Part shown: piece after piece, positions 43,480-52,069 of the stretch
Position numbering within the stretch: position 1 is the stretch's first letter
Layout of the letters: every line of letters begins with the position of its first letter
Assembly: GCA_002376235.1 (NCBI GenBank)
Contig: DFNX01000003.1
Location: 372,001-436,000 of the forward strand
DNA: 64,000 bases
Direction: 5' to 3'
Source: Neorhizobium sp. UBA3556
Lineage (GTDB): Bacteria; Pseudomonadota; Alphaproteobacteria; Rhizobiales; Rhizobiaceae
Made by a program: the position numbers and the translations under genes
Notes under the pieces: model-generated
Told to the model about the DNA's origin: nothing
Seen by the model: the letters and a program-made list of their open reading frames with translations, nothing else
Databases searched by the model: none

Positions 43480-44667
43480 ATGCCTCTCGCTCTTTACGCG
43501 TTGACGGCCGGCGCCTTTGGCATCGGCGTCACGGAATTCGTCATCATGGGTCTGCTGATCGATGTCAGCAAAGATCTCGGCGCCTCGATCTCCGCCGCCG
43601 GCCTGCTGATTTCCGGTTATGCGCTCGGTGTCGTCATCGGCGCACCGATCCTCGGCGCCATTTCCGGCAAGTGGTCGAAGAAGACCCTGCTGATGGCGCT
43701 GATGGTGGTGTTCACCATCGGCAACCTCGCCTGTGCGCTCGCCCCCGATTACTGGACGCTGATGGCCGCCCGCGTGCTGACCGCGTTTGCGCATGCCTCC
43801 TTCTTCGGCGTCGGTTCGGTGGTTGCCACCAGCCTCGTCGCTCCAACCAAGAAGGCCTCGGCCATCGCCATCATGTTCACCGGCCTCACCGTCGCCAACA
43901 TTCTCGGCGTGCCCTTCGGCACATGGCTGGGCCAGGCCTATGGCTGGCGTTCGACCTTCTGGGCCGTGACGCTGATCGGCATCGCAGCGCTCGCCGTGAT
44001 CGCGCTTCTCGTGCCGAAGGATGAGCCTTCCGATGCGCAGGAAGAAGGCTCGCAGGGCGTCGCTGCCGTGCTCGGTCGCCGTTCGGTTATTCTCGGCCTT
44101 CTGACCACCGTGCTTTCCTGGGTGGGCGTGTTTGCCGGTTTCACCTATATCGCGCCTATTCTCACCGAGATCACCGGCTTTTCCGCGGCCGCCGTCTCGC
44201 CGATCCTGCTCGTCTTCGGCGGTGGTCTCGTGGTCGGCAATCTCTTCGGCGGCTGGCTGGCTGACCGCCACCTGATGCCGACGATCATCGGCAGCCTGAT
44301 TGCGCTCTCCGTCGTGCTTCTGGCGATGACCGCGACGATCCACCAGCCGGTGCTGGCGGTGATCTCGATCGCGCTGTTCGGCGCTGCCGCCTTCGCCACG
44401 GTTGCACCGCTGCAGATGTGGGTGCTTGCCAAGGCTGAAGGTGCAGGCCAGGGCCTCGCCTCGTCCTTCAACATTGCCGCCTTCAACCTCGGCAATGCGA
44501 TCGGCGCCTGGCTTGGTGGTGCCGTCATCGACCACGGTCCAGGCCTCGGCGGCGTGACCTTCGTCGCCGGTCTGGTCCCGATCGCGGCTCTTGTGGTGGC
44601 GCTCATCGCCATCCGCATGGACAGGAGAGAAGGCCTGCGCAACGCCCGGCTTTCACCCGCCGAATAA
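43480..44667 (+). CDS. MFS transporter, DHA1-type (AraJ/YdhP-like)
   Basis: A 395-residue permease with 12 predicted helices. It starts LALYALTAGAFGIGVTEFVIMGLL and has GYALGVVIGAPILGAISGKWSKK, the A-like loop of drug:H+ antiporter-1 members. Probable exporter of a sugar analogue, purine analogue or drug. AAGGA lies upstream of ATG 43480; the frame opens at 43315 inside the promoter region. Divergent from LysR, and 125 bases ahead of the aldo-keto reductase. Confidence 0.9.
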   Translation: MPLALYALTAGAFGIGVTEFVIMGLLIDVSKDLGASISAAGLLISGYALGVVIGAPILGAISGKWSKKTLLMALMVVFTIGNLACALAPDYWTLMAARVLTAFAHASFFGVGSVVATSLVAPTKKASAIAIMFTGLTVANILGVPFGTWLGQAYGWRSTFWAVTLIGIAALAVIALLVPKDEPSDAQEEGSQGVAAVLGRRSVILGLLTTVLSWVGVFAGFTYIAPILTEITGFSAAAVSPILLVFGGGLVVGNLFGGWLADRHLMPTIIGSLIALSVVLLAMTATIHQPVLAVISIALFGAAAFATVAPLQMWVLAKAEGAGQGLASSFNIAAFNLGNAIGAWLGGAVIDHGPGLGGVTFVAGLVPIAALVVALIAIRMDRREGLRNARLSPAE

Positions 44668-44792
44668 TATCCTGCAACGAAATCTTGCAGTTGAACCATC
44701 CACCAGATGGCCCATGTAAGGTGGGCCTCATTTCTCGCCCGGCTCCATTCCCGCAAGGATCAGGCCGGGCCTGCCATTCCAAAGGAGTTTTC

Positions 44793-45620
44793 ATGTTCGA
44801 CGTCAGCGCAAACGGCGCAAATATCCCCGCTCTCGGTTTTGGCACGTTCCGCATGCCCGATGCCGATGTGCATCGCATCCTGCCGGAAGCCCTGAAGCTC
44901 GGCTTCCGCCATGTCGATACCGCACAGGTCTACAAGAACGAGGCGGCTGTCGGCGATGTCCTGAAATCCTCGGGCATTCCCCGGCAGGATATCTTTCTCA
45001 CCACCAAGGTCTGGGTCGATCGTGTCGGCCACAAGGATTTCATCGCCTCGGTGGATGAAAGCCTGACCAAGCTGAAGACCGATCACGTCGATCTTCTGCT
45101 CCTTCACTGGCCGCAGAGCGAGATGCCGCTGGCCGACCGGATCGGCGCGCTCAACGAGCTTCGCAAGGCCGGCAAGGTGAAGAATATCGGCGTCTCCAAC
45201 TTCTCGACCGCGCTGATGGCAGAAGCGGTAAAACTGTCGGATGCACCGATCGTCAACAACCAGGTCGAATATCACCCCTATCTCGACCAGACGAAGGTTT
45301 TGGCCGAAGCGGCGAAGACCGACATGTCTGTGACCGCCTATTACCTGATGGCCGATGGCGCAGTGCCGAAGGACGAGGTACTCAAGGATATCGGCGCCAA
45401 GCATGGCAAGACCGCAGCCCAGGTGGTGCTGCGCTGGGCCGTGCAGCAGAAGGGCGTGATCGCGCTGTCGAAGACCGCCACGGAAAGCCGCTTGCCGGAA
45501 AACTTCGACATCTTCGATTTCGCCTTGTCGGAAGACGAGATGGCAGCGGTTCACAAGCTTGCCCGCCCGGACGGCCGTATCGTCAATCCGGGTCATCTGG
45601 CGCCCGAATGGGATAAGTAA
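44793..45620 (+). CDS. aldo/keto reductase (AKR, 2,5-diketogluconate reductase-like)
   Basis: A 275-residue NADPH-dependent TIM-barrel reductase. The tetrad is visible: Asp and Tyr in FRHVDTAQVYKNEAAVG, Lys in LTTKVW and His in LLLLHWPQ. GKVKNIGVSNFS and the C-terminal segment before DPDGRI-like text fit the family. AAAGGAG lies upstream of ATG 44793. The MFS gene before it could share the transcript. A strong terminator follows. Confidence 0.91.
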   Translation: MFDVSANGANIPALGFGTFRMPDADVHRILPEALKLGFRHVDTAQVYKNEAAVGDVLKSSGIPRQDIFLTTKVWVDRVGHKDFIASVDESLTKLKTDHVDLLLLHWPQSEMPLADRIGALNELRKAGKVKNIGVSNFSTALMAEAVKLSDAPIVNNQVEYHPYLDQTKVLAEAAKTDMSVTAYYLMADGAVPKDEVLKDIGAKHGKTAAQVVLRWAVQQKGVIALSKTATESRLPENFDIFDFALSEDEMAAVHKLARPDGRIVNPGHLAPEWDK

Positions 45621-45651
45621 GTCCCGATCCAAGTTTCGGGTTGAATGATCG

Positions 45652-45687
45652 AAGCTCCGGGGAGAACATCTCCGGAGCTTTTTTTAT
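45652..45687 (+). terminator. Rho-independent terminator after the aldo/keto reductase
   Basis: The stem AAGCTCCGGGGA / TCTCCGGAGCTT (one mismatch) has a short loop and is followed by TTTTTATG. Confidence 0.8.
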
Positions 45688-45710
45688 GAGTGATCGTGAG
45701 TATCAGGCGC

Positions 45711-46280
45711 ATGAATGAAGAGAAAAATCCGAACGGCGCACATCAACTCCTGCGTCGGGTGGAAGGCCGTTTCTTCCGTTCGGTGCCGGCGAACCGGCTG
45801 GACAAAATTCTCGATCCGCCCGATCCCAAGAGCGCCGGTCGTTATCATCGTCCCGGCGAGAGCATTCTCTATACGAGTGCCACATTCGAATCCGCCGTCG
45901 CGGCGATCTCTAGCTACATGCTCAAGGATGGCCTGCCCCGCATGATGGTGCCGCTCCTTGTCAGTGAGGTCTTCGTGCTCGACCAGCATGACGAAGAGGC
46001 CTGCAAGGTATTCGGCATAGAACGCGATCTTTCCAACGAACCTTGGCAGGCAGCGATTGCGGAAGGTCGCGAACCGGCTTCATGGCGCAATGTTGATATC
46101 GCCCGTGCCGTGGGTGCCGGAGGGATCATCGATCGATCCCGCAAGATGCCGGGCGCTTGGCATCTCAATCTGTTTTACTGGAACGAAAGCGGCGGGCCGA
46201 AAGTCGAGATCTGCGGCGAGCCTGTCGAGATCACGCTATCGGCTGATGGTCCGACATGGGATCGGAGCCGGACAGGCTGA
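45711..46280 (+). CDS. RES-domain-like protein, no adjacent antitoxin
   Basis: A 189-residue protein resembling the RES toxin fold: FFRSVPANRLD, then GRYHRPGESILYTSATFESAVAAI with Arg44, Tyr54 and Glu60, and a later IIDRSRK (Ser143) and WHLNLFYWN. RES toxins degrade NAD+; the three residues used for it appear present. No Xre/ParS-type antitoxin lies before or after it; the gene starts 24 bases after a terminator. ATG 45711 is chosen; a GTG at 45690 is in frame. The call is by pattern only. Confidence 0.6.
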   Translation: MNEEKNPNGAHQLLRRVEGRFFRSVPANRLDKILDPPDPKSAGRYHRPGESILYTSATFESAVAAISSYMLKDGLPRMMVPLLVSEVFVLDQHDEEACKVFGIERDLSNEPWQAAIAEGREPASWRNVDIARAVGAGGIIDRSRKMPGAWHLNLFYWNESGGPKVEICGEPVEITLSADGPTWDRSRTG

Positions 46281-46356
46281 AACAATGGACGTTTTTTTAA
46301 AGCGCTGCCGGAGTCTGAAACGCGGGTGGAATAGAGGCAAATGAGGGCGTGCCATA

Positions 46357-46384
46357 CCCCCTCTGCCCTGCCGGGCAGAGGGGG
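46357..46384. repeat. GC-rich palindromic hairpin
   Basis: Perfect 12-base arms CCCCCTCTGCCC and GGGCAGAGGGGG surround TGCC. It lies between the convergent RES-like and DUF3829 genes, and may act as a terminator or be a dispersed repeat; a related degenerate form begins near 55328. Confidence 0.7.
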
Positions 46385-46416
46385 CCGACTTGCACCAATC
46401 TCGTCGCTTGATTTAC

Positions 46417-47394
46417 TCAATCCTTGGCGAAGGTCGTCGCCGTCTGCGAGGTCGTCACCATCGTGTTGTAGTCCGAGACGATCCATTCGATATCGTTGCC
46501 GCCGGCCTTGCGGGCGTCACCCTTGACCTTACTAAGCTGCTCGTGGAGATCGCGCAGCTTGGAGAGAAGCGAGGCCGGGCGGCTTTCGAAGACGTGGAAA
46601 CTATCCGGGTGATCGATGGCGTAGTCGTCGAACGCGCGCACCGCACCCGCATAGGCATCAAGCTCGCCCTTGAACACAGCCATATCGACGACCGGCTTTT
46701 CGTTGTCCGGCATCAGGTCCATCATCGCTTCGGCGCGGATCATGACATTGCGGACATGCCAGCGGGATTTCTTGCCCTCCGCCTGTTCGAGCGCATCGAG
46801 AGATGCACGGTCGAGCTTCACCTTTTCCGACCGCAATGTCAGGTCGGCAGTCTCGCGACGCTCCTGATAGGTTGGAGCGAGAGCCGCGATATCCTTATGG
46901 AAAGCCCTGGCGCCTTCCATCTTGTCCGATTTGTAGTCGAGCCGTTCGTAATACTTGTTGGCTTTTTCGATGACCGGCGCCAGCTTCTGGTAAACCTCGA
47001 CATAGGCAAGCATGGCGGCGTCGAGTTCCGGCATTTTCGGTGAAGCCTTGGCGGCTTCCTCGACCGCTGCGACCTCATCGCGCACGTCGTAAAGCGAATA
47101 AAGCCCGTAGACGACCCTCTCCTTGCCTGTTGGCCCCTTTTTCATGTCGACCCAGCTCTCGTAGCGCTGGAGCGATTCGGAGGCTCGAATGGAACGGTTG
47201 AGAAATTCGACATAGGTATTCATCTTGCCGATCGCATCGTCGGAGAGATCGGCTTGCACCTCACCCGCTGAGCCAGCAACTGCTGCGGACTGAGCAAATG
47301 CAGGCGAACCGGAAAGAACCGGCGCGATGGTCGGAACCTGCAGGAAAAGCGAAACCGCGGCGACGGCAAACGCCCTCGACGTGAAAATGCGCAT
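46417..47394 (-). CDS. DUF3829 (YiiG-like) periplasmic protein
   Basis: A 325-residue exported protein. The signal peptide spans about 1-33 (AFAVAAVSLFLQVPTIAPVLSGSPAFA). The mature part is strongly helical, with KMNTYVEFLNRSIRASESLQRYESWVDMKKGPTGKERVVYGLY, the start of the DUF3829 domain. A late region holds DDYAIDHPDSFHVFESRPASLLSKLRDL. ATG 47394 follows a GGGG run. Function unknown; YiiG of E. coli is a lipoprotein of this family. Confidence 0.82.
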   Translation of the reverse strand: MRIFTSRAFAVAAVSLFLQVPTIAPVLSGSPAFAQSAAVAGSAGEVQADLSDDAIGKMNTYVEFLNRSIRASESLQRYESWVDMKKGPTGKERVVYGLYSLYDVRDEVAAVEEAAKASPKMPELDAAMLAYVEVYQKLAPVIEKANKYYERLDYKSDKMEGARAFHKDIAALAPTYQERRETADLTLRSEKVKLDRASLDALEQAEGKKSRWHVRNVMIRAEAMMDLMPDNEKPVVDMAVFKGELDAYAGAVRAFDDYAIDHPDSFHVFESRPASLLSKLRDLHEQLSKVKGDARKAGGNDIEWIVSDYNTMVTTSQTATTFAKD

Positions 47395-47802
47395 TCTAAT
47401 TACCCCCGAAGAAATCAAATTATTAACTGTATGAATTTGATGCTTGAACCGCGAAGGTCAACTGCGAAAAATCGCAGTCTGTGCGCTTTTGCAGGATGAC
47501 GAAGGGTTGGAACCCTTGTCGGACAAGCCGTTGACCAACCTCCGTTTGCATTTCCGGGTTCATTCAACTTTGTTTCCTGAGAAATATTCAGCTTTTCAAC
47601 TAATTTTCCCATTCCGGCGCATCTGATTAAATTACGATTAAGCAAGATTGCCATAGCTTGCGCCCAAGCCCATGACAGGCCCGCATGAAAGCCCCGTCCG
47701 CGCCTTCCCGGCCTCCGATAGCTACCGCTCCGTGCCCTCCCCATTCTGTCCGATCTTCCAAGGTGACCTGCGTCCACGCGGTCCTTTCTCACGGTGTATG
47801 CT
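47395..47802. other. intergenic region upstream of the chemoreceptor
   Basis: 408 bases between divergent genes. A small hairpin (AACTGCG/CGCAGTC) is near 47459. No coding sequence or clear promoter motif could be identified by eye. Confidence 0.45.
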
Positions 47803-49728
47803 ATGAGTTTTCTTTCAAACGCCACGATACGAACCAAAATCCTCTCGCTGATCGTCCCTGTCTGTCTGATCGGCGTGGCCGGCATCGGTGCTGCGGCCTA
47901 CAGCTTCAAGCAGGCTGACGCGCAATATACAGCCTTCATCGCGGAGGACAGTGTCGCCGCAACCCAGGTTTCGCGCGCATCAACCTCAATGAACTCGGTC
48001 GCCTACAGCGCCTATCAGTTGACCGTATATCCGCAGGGCTCCGCCTTCCGCGCCGTGGCGCAGAAGAATTACGAAAGCGGCAAGAAGGTTATCGGCACGC
48101 TGCTCGGCTCAGCCAAGCAACTCATTCCCGAATATGCCGGCGATCTGTCGGCTTTTGAAACCCGCTCTTTGGCGATCACCGCGATGACCGACAAAGCCGT
48201 CGCTCTGACGGAACAGGGTCAGATGCAGGCCGCGCAGGCCGTGCTTGCCCAGGTCGATCCGGATATCGCCAAGATCCGCGACGACTTGAAGGACTGGAAT
48301 GTCGCCAATACGAAGACGGTTCTCGATAACAGCGCCGCAATCACCACGCAGATCAATTCGACCCTGATCACCCTGATCACGACGCTCGGCCTGCTGTTTG
48401 CCGCTGCGATCGCCGCCTCGCTGTTTGTTGCCTCGCGCGGGATTTCCGGCCCGATCGACATGCTGCGCCAGCGCATGGCGTCGCTTGCCGGTGGTCAGAC
48501 GAAACAGGAAGTCCCGGGCCTCGAACGCAAGGACGAAGTGGGGCATATGGCCGAAGCAGTTGCGGTCTTCCGCGACAATGCGATCGAACGCATCAAGCTT
48601 GAGGAAGAGACTCGCGCTAACCGCAGCCTTTCGGAACAGGAACGCGCCGCCCGCGAAGAGCAGAAGACCAAGGAAGCCGCTGATGTGAAGTTCGCGGTCG
48701 ACAACCTTGCCAGCGGTCTTTCGCATCTGGCAGACGGCAACCTCGCTTACCGGATCGGCCAGCCCTTCACCGAAACGCTCGACGGCGTGCGTCACAACTT
48801 CAACGCCTCGGCCGACAAGCTGCAGACCGCGATGCGCGGCGTTGCCCAGAATGCCCGCGGCATCGATGCCGGCGCAAACGAGATCAAGTCGGCTGCCGAC
48901 GATCTGGCCAAGCGTACCGAACAGCAGGCTGCAGCGCTGGAAGAGACTGCCGCAGCGCTGGAGCAAATCACCACCACGGTGAAGGACGCCGCCAAGCGCG
49001 CGTCGGAAGCCGGTTCGCTTGTCGCTCGCACCCGCCAGGGCGCTGAAAAGTCGGGCGAGATCGTCCAGACCGCAGTCCAGGCAATGGAAGAGATCGAAAA
49101 GTCTTCCGGCGAGATCGGCAACATCATCGGCGTCATCGACGACATCGCCTTCCAGACAAACCTGCTTGCCCTGAACGCCGGTGTCGAAGCCGCGCGTGCC
49201 GGTGAAGCCGGCAAGGGCTTTGCGGTCGTTGCTCAGGAAGTTCGCGAACTCGCTCAGCGTTCGGCGAATGCCGCCAAGGAAATCAAGGCGCTGATCACCA
49301 CGTCCAACGAACAGGTTCGCACCGGCGTGGAACTGGTCGGAGAGACCGGCAAGGCGCTGAAGAACATCGTATCCGAAGTGCAGGAAATCAACCGCAACGT
49401 CGCGGCGATCGTGGAATCCTCGCAGGAACAGTCGTCGGGTCTCCAGCAGATCAACACGGCCGTCAACCAGATGGACCAGGACACGCAGAAGAACGCGGCA
49501 ATGGTGGAGGAATCCACCGCCGCCAGCCACAGCCTGGCGCGCGAAGTCGCCTCGCTGAATTCGCTGCTCGCCCAGTTCAAGCTGGCCGATGGCCATGCCC
49601 CGGCGGCGGTTCGTCCGGCCGCACGCAACGATGCACCGGCCGCGTCTCCGGCCCGGTCTCTCGCCCGCAAGGTCGCAGGCGCGTTTTCCGGCAATGCCGC
49701 CGTGGCGCAGAGCTGGGAAGAGTTCTGA
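47803..49728 (+). CDS. methyl-accepting chemotaxis protein
   Basis: A 641-residue chemoreceptor. TM1 lies at about 9-31 and TM2 at about 188-210. Between them is a helical-bundle sensor domain of about 155 residues. HAMP follows (SRGISGPIDMLRQRMASLAGGQ). The signalling tip is at about 436-486 (IDDIAFQTNLLALNAGVEAARAGEAGKGFAVVAQEV). The C-terminus ends SWEEF, matching the xWxxF pentapeptide that tethers CheR/CheB. The start is ATG 47803; GTG 47794 is in frame. A strong terminator follows. Confidence 0.94.
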   Translation: MSFLSNATIRTKILSLIVPVCLIGVAGIGAAAYSFKQADAQYTAFIAEDSVAATQVSRASTSMNSVAYSAYQLTVYPQGSAFRAVAQKNYESGKKVIGTLLGSAKQLIPEYAGDLSAFETRSLAITAMTDKAVALTEQGQMQAAQAVLAQVDPDIAKIRDDLKDWNVANTKTVLDNSAAITTQINSTLITLITTLGLLFAAAIAASLFVASRGISGPIDMLRQRMASLAGGQTKQEVPGLERKDEVGHMAEAVAVFRDNAIERIKLEEETRANRSLSEQERAAREEQKTKEAADVKFAVDNLASGLSHLADGNLAYRIGQPFTETLDGVRHNFNASADKLQTAMRGVAQNARGIDAGANEIKSAADDLAKRTEQQAAALEETAAALEQITTTVKDAAKRASEAGSLVARTRQGAEKSGEIVQTAVQAMEEIEKSSGEIGNIIGVIDDIAFQTNLLALNAGVEAARAGEAGKGFAVVAQEVRELAQRSANAAKEIKALITTSNEQVRTGVELVGETGKALKNIVSEVQEINRNVAAIVESSQEQSSGLQQINTAVNQMDQDTQKNAAMVEESTAASHSLAREVASLNSLLAQFKLADGHAPAAVRPAARNDAPAASPARSLARKVAGAFSGNAAVAQSWEEF

Positions 49729-49758
49729 GCCTGAAGGTTCAATTCGAGCCAAACGGAA

Positions 49759-49795
49759 GAAGGCGGGGCAGCGATGCCCCGCCTTCTTTGCTTTT
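49759..49795. terminator. bidirectional terminator between the MCP gene and corA
   Basis: Perfect 12-base arms GAAGGCGGGGCA and TGCCCCGCCTTC around GCGA are followed by TTTGCTTTTC on the plus strand. Confidence 0.85.
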
Positions 49796-49805
49796 CAGCC
49801 GTGTT

Positions 49806-50831
49806 TCAAAGCCAGCCTTTGCGCTTGAAATAAAGGTAGGGCACGGCCATCGAGAAGATCATCAGGCCAATGGCGGAATGGTAGCCATATTGCCATTGCA
49901 GCTCCGGCATGGCGGCGAAGTTCATGCCGTAGACGGAGGCGACCAGCGTCGGCGGCAGGAACATGACCGAGGCGACGGAGAAGATCTTGATGATCTGGTT
50001 CTGCTCCAGATTGATCAGGCCGAGCGTCGCATCGAGCAGGAAATTGATCTTGTTCGACATGAAAGCCGAATGATCTCCGAGCGAGGTGGCATCCCGCTGC
50101 AGCAGCTTCAGCCGCTGGCGGACCTCCTTCGACAGCTTGCGATCAACACCATCGAGCGCCGCGTAATAGGCAACGACGCGGGAGACGCTGACGAGGCTTT
50201 CGCGCACCACGGTGATGAACTCGCCCTTCTGGCCGATGGCCTGGATCAACTCCTGCAGGTCGCGCTGCTTCTTGTTGGCCTTTGCCGCCTTGGCCTGGAA
50301 CACATCGCGCGAGATCTGGTCGATATCGGCGCCGAGCCGTTCCAGCGTATCGGCCATGCGGTCGATGATCGCCTCGATCAGGCCGGTCATGATCAGCTCG
50401 CCGGTGGCCGTATGGGTACCAAGACCGTTTGCCTTGCGGGCACGCGCCATGAAGGCGTCGAAGGGACGCGGTTCGGCATGGCGGACGGTGACGAGGATCT
50501 GCCCCTTGATGATGAAGGTGACCGGCACCTTGATCGGCGTGCCGGCATCGGGCCGCGTCAGCACGGTCATGGTCATGAACTCAGCGCCGTCCTCCTGATA
50601 AAGGCGGGCGGAAAGCTCGATATCCTCCATCTCGTCCATGGTCGGAACGACGAGGCCGAGACATTTTCCGACTTCATGTTCTTCCTCAGCCGTCGGGCTG
50701 ATCAGGTCGTACCAGACGATGGAAGGGGCTTTTGCATCGGTCGGCTGCGCAACGGCATTTGCACCTTCGGACGGTTCGTCGAAAGCGGCAGGGATAATGC
50801 GGTCAAGGTCATAGGCGTGGATGCGCAGCAT
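49806..50831 (-). CDS. corA: magnesium/cobalt transporter CorA
   Basis: A 341-residue CorA-type channel for Mg2+ uptake. The cytoplasmic N-terminal domain has ISPTAEEEHEVGKCLGLVVPTMDEMEDIELSARLY. The C-terminal pair of helices ends with the YGMNF signature near residues 300-304, then QWQYGYHSAIGLMIFSMAVPYLYFKRKGWL. AAGGAG lies close upstream of ATG 50831. The 5' region has a small hairpin (50848-50861) directly before the ribosome site. Confidence 0.93.
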   Translation of the reverse strand: MLRIHAYDLDRIIPAAFDEPSEGANAVAQPTDAKAPSIVWYDLISPTAEEEHEVGKCLGLVVPTMDEMEDIELSARLYQEDGAEFMTMTVLTRPDAGTPIKVPVTFIIKGQILVTVRHAEPRPFDAFMARARKANGLGTHTATGELIMTGLIEAIIDRMADTLERLGADIDQISRDVFQAKAAKANKKQRDLQELIQAIGQKGEFITVVRESLVSVSRVVAYYAALDGVDRKLSKEVRQRLKLLQRDATSLGDHSAFMSNKINFLLDATLGLINLEQNQIIKIFSVASVMFLPPTLVASVYGMNFAAMPELQWQYGYHSAIGLMIFSMAVPYLYFKRKGWL

Positions 50832-50847
50832 GACGGCTCCTTTTCAT

Positions 50848-50861
50848 GGACCATCTGGTCC
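50848..50861 (-). promoter_or_regulatory. hairpin next to the corA ribosome site
   Basis: GGACCA and TGGTCC arms with a two-base loop lie 3-5 bases upstream of the AAGGAG site of corA. They could modulate translation. The upstream 250 bases to 51106 contain no recognised gene or known riboswitch consensus. Confidence 0.35.
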
Positions 50862-51106
50862 CCGGAGCGCGTCACCGAGAAAGAACGGATCAGAGCCCCG
50901 AAGCGGCAGGTCTATCTGTTGACGTCGAACTTCGACTGTCGGGGTTCATCTCGGTTGTCCTTTGAAAGAGCGACGCCCGGACGGGCGGCCGCTTCGAGGC
51001 TCACATGGGCCTGTTGGCAAGGAAAGTCAATGGCTTCCTTAAGTAGCACCCACAAAGATAAATGCCGGCCGGAACCGGGCATTCGGATGCGGATCGGCAG
51101 ACCGTT

Positions 51107-51544
51107 TTATTCGATGACCTGACCAAGATAGGCGTCGAAACGCTCCTTCTTCATCACCAGCTTGGAGCGCAGCTTTGTCGCCTTTTCCTTGACCGCTTCG
51201 AGGTTTTCCGGCTTGCCGACCTGAACCACGCCGATCATCGCCATCATCAGATGCGGCGGGCAATAATAGAGATAGACACCCTCCTTATCGACGGTGACCT
51301 TGTATTCCTCATCGAGCTTGCTCTTCCGGGTGCAGCACTTTCCGGGATGGCAAAGGACTGGACGTTGTGGCTGGAATTCTGCGGCACGAAGGTGATCGTG
51401 TCACCGATCTCGGCCTTCACATAGGTCGGCTCAAACACCATGCTGCCGTCCTTGCCGAAATTCAGCATCTTCACCGTATGATCGGCCGCCATCAGGGGGC
51501 GAGGAGACGAGCGCGGCGGCAAGCGCCAGGGCAACGGATTTCAT
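51107..51544 (-). pseudogene. pseudoazurin, disrupted by two frameshifts
   Basis: ATG 51544 (AAGGA upstream) starts a signal peptide (MKSVALALAAALVSS) that runs out of frame at a C5 run near 51497. A shifted frame reads the cupredoxin core (DHTVKMLNFGKDGSMVF, then TFVPQNSSHNVQSFAIPE). A second shift near 51330 restores the first frame for KSKLDEEYKVTVDKEGVYLYYCPPHLMMAM, with the Cu ligands Cys, His and Met, to a TAA at 51107. One extra base then one missing base explains this; the repaired protein is about 145 residues, the normal precursor length. The copper His is in SSHNV. Either a dead gene or two sequence errors. Confidence 0.75.
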
Positions 51545-51826
51545 GCAAGCATTCCTTCGTTTGCAGGGGAGATTCCGGAACTGGATCAGCGAGAGGAGCG
51601 ACTGGGAAAGGAAGAGCAAAGCGATGCCGCCGAGGATGATCGTTTCGGTGTTCATCCGCCGCATGGAGGCGAGCATGAACAGAAAGAAGGCGCCGAGCAT
51701 GGAAAAGACGAAGGCGCCGAGCGGCACCGCGATCATGGCCGAGAGGCCGAGCCCGCCGACGGCGAGAACCAGTGCTGCGCCAAAGCCTGCGGCGGCGGCC
51801 ATGCCAAGCGTATAGGGACTGGCCAT
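51431..51826 (-). CDS. small hydrophobic membrane protein, runs into the pseudoazurin frame
   Basis: Residues 1-88 form about three helices (LGMAAAAGFGAALVLAVGGLGLSAMIAVPLGAFVFSMLGAFFLFML and TIILGGIALLFLSQSLLSLI). The frame then has no stop and reads into the pseudoazurin signal peptide and its dead tail, ending at 51431. The true end is probably near 51545, so a stop may have been lost or the locus shares the nearby indel trouble. No family recognised. Confidence 0.5.
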   Translation of the reverse strand: MASPYTLGMAAAAGFGAALVLAVGGLGLSAMIAVPLGAFVFSMLGAFFLFMLASMRRMNTETIILGGIALLFLSQSLLSLIQFRNLPCKRRNACMKSVALALAAALVSSPPDGGRSYGEDAEFRQGRQHGV

Positions 51827-52000
51827 CGGCTTGCTTGCCTATGGGAAACGGGCGTTTGAGATATTGAAAATTAGATCAAACTAATATATATATTCAACTA
51901 GCGCCATTTCCCAGATCACCCGGCGATGGTCCGAAGCATATCTTCGGCCGGGCATACCCCTGCCCAGTTCGCGTGGCATTCCCCCGATTGGCCACACGAC

Positions 52001-52034
52001 AAAAAGCCGCCGGCACATGACCGGCGGCTTTTTT
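52001..52034. terminator. Rho-independent terminator, bidirectional
   Basis: The arms AAAAGCCGCCGG and CCGGCGGCTTTT flank CACATGA and are followed by TTGTTG. It lies 36 bases beyond the stop of the DUF2267-like gene. Confidence 0.8.
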
Positions 52035-52069
52035 GTTGATGCAATCCGTTTCGTCAACGAATGCCGATA

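Noticed and set aside
48109..49752. 547-codon open frame antisense to the chemoreceptor
   Set aside because: It is a shadow of the MCP coding strand and contains no family features.
49788..51122. 444-codon plus-strand frame across corA
   Set aside because: Antisense shadow of corA; no start site and no motif.
51865..51885. FNR/NnrR-like box upstream of the pseudoazurin region
   Set aside because: The TTGA and TCAA halves are eight bases apart instead of six, so the spacing does not fit FNR-type sites.
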